Below are positions 7,568 to 16,984 of a DNA stretch of 45,850 nt, piece after piece. Numbering within the stretch: position 1 is the stretch's first letter; every line of letters begins with the position of its first letter. Origin of the DNA: Pseudohongiella sp. (GTDB lineage Bacteria > Pseudomonadota > Gammaproteobacteria > Pseudomonadales > Pseudohongiellaceae); the NCBI GenBank assembly GCA_013204155.1, contig JABMOK010000164.1, forward strand, positions 1 to 45,850, given 5' to 3'. The notes under the pieces are model-generated. The model did no database searches and was not told where the DNA came from. It saw only the letters and a list, made by a program, of their open reading frames with translations. The position numbers were made by a program, and so were the translations under genes.

Positions 7568-8941
7568 TTGCAGCCACTCGTTCAGGGCGAGGATATCGTC
7601 CGGCGTCAAAACCCCGGCAATCTGTCTCAGTACCAGGCTATCGATAACGTAATTGTATCGAGCATCCGCATATTGGCGTAACGCGCGATACAGGTTTTCT
7701 CTGGAGAGCAGCACCTCAACAATATTTCGGGTGCCCACTTCGGCGCCCAGCTCGGTGGCATCCAGGGCGCTCTGCGCCGAGGTAATGGATTGTTGCCGTT
7801 GTGCGATAACCAGTACGTCGGTATTCACCCGGCGATAGGCATTACGAATATTCTGCGTTAGCTGTCGTTTGGTGAGCTCAAGGGATTCTTTCGCCGCCAC
7901 CACATTGTATTCAGCCTGGCGACGTCTGGATGAGTATGCGCCGCCTGTATACAGCGGAATAGTCAGGGTAAGACCCAATGAAGTGCGGTCACTCGCGCCC
8001 CCGCCAATACTCACGCCCTCTCGGGTAATCGGGGCTGTCACTACATGCCCAAAGAATGCCGAGGCATCAAGGTAAGGCAAACGGGCTGATTTTCTGGCGC
8101 GCAGATTCTCCTCTGAAGCATCCAGAAGATAGTGCGCGGATTCGATAGCCAGGCTATTGGATTCGGCTTGAGCTTCCCATGCGTTCAGGCTGCCATCGAC
8201 TTCCAGGATTGGAAAGTCTTCGCGCAGGACCTCAATGGCAGGATGAGCCTGACCGGTGACGGCCTCGAGTGCTTCGTAGCGAGACTGCAGAAAATTTTGC
8301 TGAAGAATCGTGGTGTTCCTTGCGAGGTCGTAGGCGGCCTGGCTGTCGTAGACATCGGTAATCGCCACCAGTCCAACCTCTTCCCGTTGCCGGGTCTGTT
8401 CCAGCGAGCGCAGCGCCGCTGTTTCTTCCTGCACATTGGTATCCAGGGTATCGATGGCACGAAGCACATCGAAGTAGGCCACTGCCACACGCATGATCAG
8501 GTCTTGCTCTTGCGCTGCCAGATTAACCGCGGCAGCTTTGTCATTGGCCTTGGCACTTTGAAAAGTGTACCAGTTAGCCAGATTGAACACGCTCTGACTG
8601 AGACTTGCACCCCATTGATGGTTATTAACACCAGGGCCGAAGTCATGATCATTAGCAACGCGTGTCCGTTCTCCGGTTACCGGATTGGTCACATAGACAG
8701 AATCTGTAGGGCCACTGGTTATCCTGCTGGTTCCACCCTGAGCGCCAAAAGAGGGCAGCAGCGATGCGCGACTCTGAAATACATTCTCTTTGTTCGCGCG
8801 ATACTGGGCTTCTGCCTGCCGCAGTGTGGGGTCATTCTTCAGTGCCAACTGCAGAATACCGGCCAAATCATCGCCGTAGCTAAATGAGGCGGCCGTGCTG
8901 CCTAATATCAGAATTGCAAAAAATTTCGCTATACGTCCCAT
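7562..8941 (-). CDS. tolC: TolC-family outer-membrane channel protein
   Basis: TolC-type proteins form trimeric tunnels through the outer membrane for drug efflux and type I secretion. The 459 residues start with a clear signal peptide (hydrophobic stretch to about residue 22, then DD) and contain two related halves, each rich in long amphipathic helices. DLAGILQLALKNDPTLRQAEAQ and the later QSALDATELGAEVGTRNIVEVLLSRENLYRAL are typical; the latter is the second-half helix hairpin seen in TolC itself. No pump or membrane-fusion gene is nearby, which also points to a general TolC. thiC is divergent across a 460-base gap, an arrangement I recall from Pseudomonas. Confidence 0.92.
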   Translation of the reverse strand: MGRIAKFFAILILGSTAASFSYGDDLAGILQLALKNDPTLRQAEAQYRANKENVFQSRASLLPSFGAQGGTSRITSGPTDSVYVTNPVTGERTRVANDHDFGPGVNNHQWGASLSQSVFNLANWYTFQSAKANDKAAAVNLAAQEQDLIMRVAVAYFDVLRAIDTLDTNVQEETAALRSLEQTRQREEVGLVAITDVYDSQAAYDLARNTTILQQNFLQSRYEALEAVTGQAHPAIEVLREDFPILEVDGSLNAWEAQAESNSLAIESAHYLLDASEENLRARKSARLPYLDASAFFGHVVTAPITREGVSIGGGASDRTSLGLTLTIPLYTGGAYSSRRRQAEYNVVAAKESLELTKRQLTQNIRNAYRRVNTDVLVIAQRQQSITSAQSALDATELGAEVGTRNIVEVLLSRENLYRALRQYADARYNYVIDSLVLRQIAGVLTPDDILALNEWLQQ

Positions 8942-11285
<2,344 letters not shown>

Positions 11286-11311
11286 TTGCCCCTAAGACCC
11301 AATACTTCCTG

Positions 11312-12448
11312 TTAGATTAGTTCGCTGCTCAAATAGGCTGACAAGGCATCCAGGCAGGAATGCGCCAGCATTTTGCTGCGCGCAGCTGACCAGCCATATT
11401 TTTCGTCGGGCGTTGCTGTCGTGTCTTTGAATGGCATTTCCAGAGTTATAGCAAGACAATCATGCAGGTGAGCGATTTGTGATGTGCTCATGGTCAAGTT
11501 GGCTTGACCGGGTTGTTTTGCCGGGTAACCCTGCTCTGTCTGAAAATCAACATTAAGTTCTTGCAGGCTTCGCTTGTAGAAATTCAGCTGCGCTTGTTTG
11601 TCCGAATTCCAATTCGACAGGCCTTCGGTTCCGGCGATAAAACAATAGGGAAGCGATTCGTCCCCATGCACATCGAGTAAAAAGTCTACGCCGGTCTCCT
11701 GCATAGCCTTTTTCACATGAAAAACTTCCGGACTATTTTTCAAATCAGCATCGGCCCACTCACGATTTAAATTACGACCGACGGCATTGGTCCGAAGATG
11801 GCCGCGCCTGCTTCCGTCCGGGTTCATGTTGGGCACCAGGAATAGGTTGCACTTTTCCAGTAATACTTTGCTTGCCGGGTTGTTTTCATCTAACAGACGT
11901 TCAATACACCCTTCCATCCACCACTCAGACATGGACTCACCAGGATGTTGCCGGGCAATTATCCAGCAATTTTTCTTCGCTGCATGATCAGACCCGGAGG
12001 TAATCTGCAAAAGATCCAGATCCTGGCCATCAATGGTCTGCCCCACAACACGCAGAGAACAAAGCGGCGACTGCAGGCTTGCCGCGACGAGATCAGCATG
12101 ACGCTCCATGGAATAGGGGGTGAAATAGGCGAAATAGACAGCGTCATACTGCGGTTCAAACTGAATCGAAAGCACGCCTTCCTGCAGTGAGGCAGGATGA
12201 CGCCGCCACTCAATTCTGTCGTAGGAATACAACACACGATAATTTTCGAATCCTCCGGGATAGGCGGCCCCGGCGGCATTAAGGAGTTTTAGTGTGCAAG
12301 GCTTATGCTTGGCACCGCTGAGTCGGAAGTAAAACCACTGGTAGAACTCTGACTGGTTATCGCTGCGGATTTTCAATTGAATATCGTCGGGATTGTCGCA
12401 GGCGACTACTTCAATGTTTCCGGCATCGAAATTCTGGCTTATATTCAC
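11312..12448 (-). CDS. M14-family carboxypeptidase, cytosolic (CCP/AGBL-like) type
   Basis: This is a zinc carboxypeptidase of the cytosolic-carboxypeptidase type: an N-terminal beta-sandwich (about 1-120, with EFYQWFYFRLSGA) followed by an M14 catalytic domain. Zinc ligands are His168 and Glu171 in RQHPGES and His261 in LLDVHGDES; the catalytic Glu is Glu337 in ITLEMPF. NPDG (209-212) and GRNLNREW (224-231) are also conserved. No signal peptide, so it should act in the cytoplasm. The start is GTG, supported by CAGGAG eight bases ahead. Eukaryotic relatives trim glutamate from tubulin; the bacterial substrate is unknown. It converges on thiC and is divergent from DAHP synthase. Confidence 0.9.
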   Translation of the reverse strand: MNISQNFDAGNIEVVACDNPDDIQLKIRSDNQSEFYQWFYFRLSGAKHKPCTLKLLNAAGAAYPGGFENYRVLYSYDRIEWRRHPASLQEGVLSIQFEPQYDAVYFAYFTPYSMERHADLVAASLQSPLCSLRVVGQTIDGQDLDLLQITSGSDHAAKKNCWIIARQHPGESMSEWWMEGCIERLLDENNPASKVLLEKCNLFLVPNMNPDGSRRGHLRTNAVGRNLNREWADADLKNSPEVFHVKKAMQETGVDFLLDVHGDESLPYCFIAGTEGLSNWNSDKQAQLNFYKRSLQELNVDFQTEQGYPAKQPGQANLTMSTSQIAHLHDCLAITLEMPFKDTTATPDEKYGWSAARSKMLAHSCLDALSAYLSSELI

Positions 12449-12572
12449 GAAATCTCCTGAAATCTGCTCAAATAAGTGGTGGCAAGGGCTGAAGTAGCCA
12501 ATTTAGCGGTTGTCAGTTTAGTGGTATTTGTTATCATTGCCGACCCTTTTTTACCAGCAGATGAGAACCAGT

Positions 12573-13637
12573 ATGTCGGTACTGACTGACAATTTAAATA
12601 TAGCTTCAAATGACGCGCTGATTACGCCTGAAAGCCTAAAATCTGACCTGCCTCTTCAAGGAGCGGCGTTGGAGTCGGTGCAGCGCGCCAGAGAAACGAT
12701 TTTTTCAATTCTGGACAGGAAGGACCCGCGACTATTTGTTGTTGTAGGCCCCTGTTCTATTCATGATACGGACGCGGCCCTGGATTATGCCCGCCGACTT
12801 AAGAAGCTCGCGGATGCGGTCAAAGATTCATTGTATATCGTCATGCGCGTGTATTTTGAGAAGCCACGCACCTCCATTGGATGGAAGGGATTAATCAACG
12901 ATCCCTATCTTGATGATACATTCAAGATAGAGGATGGTCTGCGAAAGGGTCGGAAACTACTGCTGGATATCGTTGAAATGGGTCTGCCTACTTCTACAGA
13001 GGCGCTTGACCCCATCTCTCCTCAGTATATGCAGGATACAATTGCCTGGTCTGCCATTGGTGCACGGACAACAGAATCCCAGACACACAGAGAAATGTCA
13101 TCCGGCCTTTCCTCCGCCGTGGGTTTCAAGAATGGAACCGATGGTGGTCTTACGGTAGCGGTCAATGCGATGCAATCGGTTTCCAGCCCTCATCGATTTC
13201 TTGGCATCAATGACAAGGGTCAGGTCTCTGTTGTAACAACCAAGGGTAATTCTTATGCCCACGTCGTATTACGTGGTGGCAGCAAAGGTCCAAATTACGA
13301 CTCGGTTCATGTTGCGCTATGTGAGAAAGCTCTCAAGGAAGGCGGAGTTAACGGCAATATCATGATCGATTGCAGTCATGCAAATTCGAGTAAAGACCAT
13401 GATGTTCAACCGCTGGTACTCAAGGATGTAAGTCATCAGATTCTGGAAGGCAATAAATCCATTATTGGAGTAATGCTGGAAAGCAATATCAATGCGGGTA
13501 ATCAGCCGATACCGAAAGATCTTTCTCAATTGAAATATGGCGTGTCGGTAACCGACGCCTGTATGGATTGGGAAACCACCGAGCAAGCCATATTGAACAT
13601 GGCGGAAAAGCTTAAGGACGTACTGCCTGAAAGATAG
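12573..13637 (+). CDS. 3-deoxy-7-phosphoheptulonate (DAHP) synthase, class I
   Basis: This enzyme joins erythrose 4-phosphate and phosphoenolpyruvate, the first step to chorismate and aromatic amino acids. It is the AroF/AroG/AroH type: GPCSIHD, the phosphate site KPRTSIGWKGL, GARTTESQTHRE and IMDCSHANSSKDH (written here as IMIDCSHANSSK) are all present. I start at the ATG at 12573 (MSVLTDNLN), giving 354 residues; the frame is open to a TTG at 12528, but the 15 extra residues look unlike the family. I cannot tell from sequence which amino acid inhibits it. Confidence 0.95.
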   Translation: MSVLTDNLNIASNDALITPESLKSDLPLQGAALESVQRARETIFSILDRKDPRLFVVVGPCSIHDTDAALDYARRLKKLADAVKDSLYIVMRVYFEKPRTSIGWKGLINDPYLDDTFKIEDGLRKGRKLLLDIVEMGLPTSTEALDPISPQYMQDTIAWSAIGARTTESQTHREMSSGLSSAVGFKNGTDGGLTVAVNAMQSVSSPHRFLGINDKGQVSVVTTKGNSYAHVVLRGGSKGPNYDSVHVALCEKALKEGGVNGNIMIDCSHANSSKDHDVQPLVLKDVSHQILEGNKSIIGVMLESNINAGNQPIPKDLSQLKYGVSVTDACMDWETTEQAILNMAEKLKDVLPER

Positions 13638-13655
13638 GGATTAATCCCATGCAGA

Positions 13656-14195
13656 TCAGAACGAAGAGCCTGGCTGAGAAAGAAATTTCAGTTCCTCCTC
13701 TGTAGATTCCCTGCCCAAAATTTGATTACGATGGGGATAACGACCAAATCGGTCGATTATTTCCTTGTGTCGTCGTGCAGAATTAAAATAATCTTTCAGG
13801 CCAGGCTGATCAAATAGCGTCATCGCTATTTCATGGTTGTGGGCAGATTCGCTGTGCATGAAAGGCATGTAAAGAAAGGCTTTCTCGTCAGCCTCAAGTT
13901 CACTATCGAATTTCTTCCGGATCGCTTCTTGCGCCAGTACCAAAGCAAGAGCGTCGGAAGCAAATGCAAGCGGACTTTCCCGATAGAGATTTCGCGAAAA
14001 CTGGTCAAGGACTATAACTTCCGCCAGGGAATCGAGAGGGTGATCGCGCCAGGTGTAGAGCAAGCCCCGTTGAGCTAGCTGATGGGCTTCAGCGAATCTC
14101 GCGCGAATCAGATCGTCAAATTCAGAGTCTTTACTGAATCGTTGCTTTGGGCGACTCTCCTCAAACCAGAATTGAATAATTTCCGTTGCTGACAC
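13656..14195 (-). CDS. DUF924 family protein
   Basis: This 179-residue soluble protein matches the DUF924 family: the IIQFWFEES start, LAEVIVLDQFSRNLYRESP in the middle, FLYMPFMHSE and NPILGRESTxEE-like ending (here HRNQILGRESTEEE). The family is helical and TPR-like, with no known activity. The start is GTG at 14195, because no ATG fits. It converges on the DAHP synthase gene with an 18-base gap. No functional link to neighbours is evident. Confidence 0.9.
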   Translation of the reverse strand: MSATEIIQFWFEESRPKQRFSKDSEFDDLIRARFAEAHQLAQRGLLYTWRDHPLDSLAEVIVLDQFSRNLYRESPLAFASDALALVLAQEAIRKKFDSELEADEKAFLYMPFMHSESAHNHEIAMTLFDQPGLKDYFNSARRHKEIIDRFGRYPHRNQILGRESTEEELKFLSQPGSSF

Positions 14196-14284
14196 TGGGG
14201 GTTCCCAAGGTATTCGAATTCTGAGATATTCTCACAGAATATTCAGCTAGCTCAATAGGATAATCATGATGGCTTATAGAAATT

Positions 14285-14330
14285 AAAAAAGCCAGCCGCG
14301 TTCACTTAAGTGAGCGGACTCTCTGGCTCG
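14285..14330 (-). terminator. Rho-independent terminator after the glutathione S-transferase gene
   Basis: GCCAG (14291-14295) pairs with CTGGC (14323-14327), enclosing CCGC/GCGG and the palindromic TCACTTAAGTGA. On the minus strand the stem is followed by six T. It lies downstream of the glutathione S-transferase and upstream of DUF924. Confidence 0.75.
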
Positions 14331-14474
14331 GCTTCGCGTATAGACCACATAAAACCGTAATGAAATAAAGCCCGAATCATTGATTTTTTTTGAAGGATAT
14401 CTCAGACTTGAATTGCTTTGAATAACTACACTTGGATGGTTTAGAGCCGGGAAAATGCCAGAGGGACCCCTGGC

Positions 14475-15134
14475 TCAGGCATTGCTCGCATAGGCAATCG
14501 AAAGTGGTTCCTGTTCTCTACGTCCGTGGGTAATCCACTTTTGCACGAAGGGATTATCCAGCAAGGTCTGCATATAGGCGTTTGCCTCGCTGCTCAATTC
14601 AGCGCCGTAGGCATCAAAACAGATAGCCATCGGGGCATACATACAATCGGCTATGGAAAAGCGCCCATACAAATAGCGGCCATTTTCCCCAAATTTTCTG
14701 CGACAACAACTCCAGATAGCGTCAATTCTGGCAATTTCGTTTAACAGAGCGTCTGCTGGTTTCAGTTGACAGGACGCCTTGCAATTCATTGGCCACTCGC
14801 GTTTCAAATTTGGGAATCCGGAATGAATCTCCGCACTCGTCGATCTGGCGCTGGCCCTGCGTCTCGGGCTGGCAGGCCAGCCCGATCCACCCAATATCTG
14901 CTCAGACAGATATTCACAAATCGCCAGAGAGTCCCAAATGGTGATTTCCTTATGCAGCAACACCGGAACCTTCAGAGAAGGCGAGTAGGGACCGAGTTTT
15001 TCAGCGGTATTGTCTTGATAAAGTTGGATTGGAATTTCTTCAAAATCCACATCAAACATTTTCAACAATAGCCAGGGACACATGGACCAGGGGGAATAAT
15101 TTTTGTTTCCGATTACAAGTCTAAACTCTTTCAT
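14475..15134 (-). CDS. Glutathione S-transferase family protein
   Basis: A thioredoxin-like N-terminal domain (about 1-80) with NKNYSPWSMCPWLLL at the active-site loop is followed by a helical C-terminal domain (about 95-215). The LKVPVLLH cis-proline and IWDSLAICEYL glutathione-binding motifs are present, so it should bind glutathione. SAEIHSGFPNLKREWPMNC is typical of a common proteobacterial GST subgroup. The 219-residue frame is intact. It reads away from the sortase-system locus, and its substrate cannot be inferred. Start is ATG with AGGAAAAT upstream. Confidence 0.9.
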   Translation of the reverse strand: MKEFRLVIGNKNYSPWSMCPWLLLKMFDVDFEEIPIQLYQDNTAEKLGPYSPSLKVPVLLHKEITIWDSLAICEYLSEQILGGSGWPASPRRRASARSTSAEIHSGFPNLKREWPMNCKASCQLKPADALLNEIARIDAIWSCCRRKFGENGRYLYGRFSIADCMYAPMAICFDAYGAELSSEANAYMQTLLDNPFVQKWITHGRREQEPLSIAYASNA

Positions 15135-15186
15135 TTTCCTATCTCCGCATTGACTACTCGTTATTATCTATTGGATTGGATCTCTA

Positions 15187-15948
15187 TCATTCACCGTCCG
15201 GTGTTTGAGTTAGCAATTGCTTGCCTGAATCTCGCAAGCGGACGATCACGCGACGATCAAAAAAATCGGATTCGAAGTTCTGTTCCGCCTGCAAAGGCCT
15301 GGACTCACCATAGGCCACGGTTTGTATTGACGAATTTTGAATTCCCATTCTGCTAAAAAATTGTTTAACGGCGGTAGATCTTTCGCGGGAAAGTTTTAGA
15401 TTCAGATCAGTATCGCCATTGCGGTCTGCATAACCGGTTATTTCGACGCGGGCCCTTGGCATTTGTTTCGCTATGCCTATCAGGCTCGCCAGCTGCTCTT
15501 CATAATGAGATTCAATGGCGCTGGAACCGGAACGGAAATGCAAGGAGAGTACCGTGTTGTCACAACAGGGATTCGATGCGATAGGGAGATTGGCAGGTAC
15601 TATTTGAGCGCGATTGGCTAGCGCCTGTTGGGCAAGCTGATAATTGCGTTGTAGTTGCTGTGTCTCTTCCTTCATTGCGGCAACTTCAAGCTGGCTTGCA
15701 TACAAATTGCTTTGCAAATCTCCTACTTGACCTCTGGCATGCCATCCATCACCCAATAGGGCGCCAATTACGCCGCCAATGATTACCCCGGGAGGGCCAC
15801 CCGCCAGTCCGCCAACCACCAGGCCACTAAAAAAGCCGGTGTTTTCTTCGACGGAGGCGGCATCTTGATAGTCCGCACGATTAGTGTCTGCCAGTGCGTT
15901 GCCTGCAAAAACACTCAAAATAACAACCAGAGAGGTTCGCTTAATCAT
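15187..15948 (-). CDS. pdsO: OmpA-family protein of a dedicated sortase system (PdsO-like)
   Basis: This secreted protein has a signal peptide (about 1-20, cleavage after NALA), a glycine-zipper hydrophobic segment (about 42-67, GLVVGGLAGGPPGVIIGG), a coiled-coil stretch (75-110) and an OmpA-like peptidoglycan-binding domain (about 130-245, with VEITGYADRNGDTDLNLKLS and SRERSTAVKQFF). The OmpA anchor residues Asp and Arg are present. This layout and its divergent position next to the sortase-type kinase and regulator match PdsO, the OmpA protein of the proteobacterial dedicated sortase system. It probably tethers envelope parts to peptidoglycan. No sortase or target gene is adjacent. Confidence 0.78.
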   Translation of the reverse strand: MIKRTSLVVILSVFAGNALADTNRADYQDAASVEENTGFFSGLVVGGLAGGPPGVIIGGVIGALLGDGWHARGQVGDLQSNLYASQLEVAAMKEETQQLQRNYQLAQQALANRAQIVPANLPIASNPCCDNTVLSLHFRSGSSAIESHYEEQLASLIGIAKQMPRARVEITGYADRNGDTDLNLKLSRERSTAVKQFFSRMGIQNSSIQTVAYGESRPLQAEQNFESDFFDRRVIVRLRDSGKQLLTQTPDGE

Positions 15949-16255
15949 TTACCTAATCCTGTATTTTAGTGGAACAAAAATTCGCTTTGTGAAGTCTAAT
16001 ATTAAACTGGATAAGAACTATCCCTGCCTGTTGGTAGAGTCCACTCGAAGTCCAGTGAGCTTATTAAACAAGCAATTTATTGCTTTGAAGGGCAAGGATT
16101 GGGGCCATGTGGTGATTAAATATGGCAGAATCATGGCAATCACCACAGACAGGGACTGGGCACTCTGTTTCAATCAGCAATTCGGGTATAGTCGCGCTAA
16201 ATCCCATCGCTCCGACAAAACATTTAGTACCCGAACCAAGGACATAGAAAAGGAA
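15949..16255. other. Divergent pdsO/pdsR intergenic region
   Basis: The 307 bases between the pdsO ATG and the likely pdsR ATG (16256) must hold promoters for both directions. An open frame in phase with pdsR runs back to 15884 across the pdsO start, but its 124 extra residues do not resemble a receiver domain. I saw no long palindrome or tandem array that would mark a PdsR operator. Confidence 0.6.
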
Positions 16256-16966
16256 ATGAGTAGACGTATCGCCATCGTGGAAGATGAGGCAGCCATTCGT
16301 GAGAACTATGCCGATGTCCTGCGTAAACAAGGCTATGAGGTACAGACCTTTGCGAATCGCAAGGATGCCATGTCGGCCTTTGACATTCGGCTTCCCAATT
16401 TGGCGATCATTGATATTGGCCTCGAGAACGAAATCGATGGTGGCTTTAAGCTGTGCCAGGCGCTACGCTCTTTATCAGATACATTGCCGATAATATTTCT
16501 CACCGCGCGGGACAATGATTTCGATACGGTGAGTGGTTTGCGTATGGGGGCAGATGACTACCTGACCAAGGATATTAGTCTTCCTCATTTAAGCGCAAGA
16601 ATTGCCGCTCTATTCCGGCGCATGGATATCATTGATCAGCCGCCATCTCCGGAGAGTCTGCTACACCGAGGCAAGCTTACGCTCGATATTGGTCGCATGA
16701 ATGTGGAATGGGAAGGTCAGGCAGTGCCACTTACCGTGACAGAATTCTGGATGGTGCATGCCCTAACGAAATTTCCAGGACATGTGAAAAGCAGACAAGT
16801 ACTAATGCAAGAATCCAAAATATTTGTCGATGGAAACACGATTACTTCTCATGTAAAGCGGATTCGGAAAAAATTTATTCAGGCCGATGACAAATTCGAC
16901 TGTATCGAAACCGTATACGGGATGGGCTATCGCTGGAATATCGCGGCAGAAAAAAGTAATAACTAA
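16256..16966 (+). CDS. pdsR: Response regulator of a dedicated sortase system (OmpR type)
   Basis: A CheY-like receiver (1-118) is followed by an OmpR/PhoB winged-helix DNA-binding domain (about 135-232). The phospho-acceptor is Asp53 in LAIIDIGLE; the acidic pocket is Glu9-Asp10-Glu11, with Thr83 and Lys105 as switch residues, so phosphorylation should work. The winged helix ends with TVYGMGYRW. The GYEVQTF and LENEIDGGFKLCQALR segments resemble the family called proteobacterial dedicated sortase system response regulator. I start at 16256, where AAGGA precedes ATG, giving 236 residues. The kinase gene follows 18 bases downstream, so they form one operon. Confidence 0.88.
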   Translation: MSRRIAIVEDEAAIRENYADVLRKQGYEVQTFANRKDAMSAFDIRLPNLAIIDIGLENEIDGGFKLCQALRSLSDTLPIIFLTARDNDFDTVSGLRMGADDYLTKDISLPHLSARIAALFRRMDIIDQPPSPESLLHRGKLTLDIGRMNVEWEGQAVPLTVTEFWMVHALTKFPGHVKSRQVLMQESKIFVDGNTITSHVKRIRKKFIQADDKFDCIETVYGMGYRWNIAAEKSNN

Positions 16967-16984
16967 CAGCCTATTTGCTAATCT

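Noticed and set aside
7347-7652. 101-codon plus-strand frame through the 12-bp array
   Set aside because: The frame is open only because the 12-bp repeat lacks stops; its protein is a repeat of ATVI tetrads across tolC's end and the terminator.
14475-15134. Frameshift in the glutathione S-transferase gene around the Arg/Ser-rich stretch
   Set aside because: The stretch is followed immediately by the conserved SAEIHSGF segment in the same frame, so the gene appears intact.
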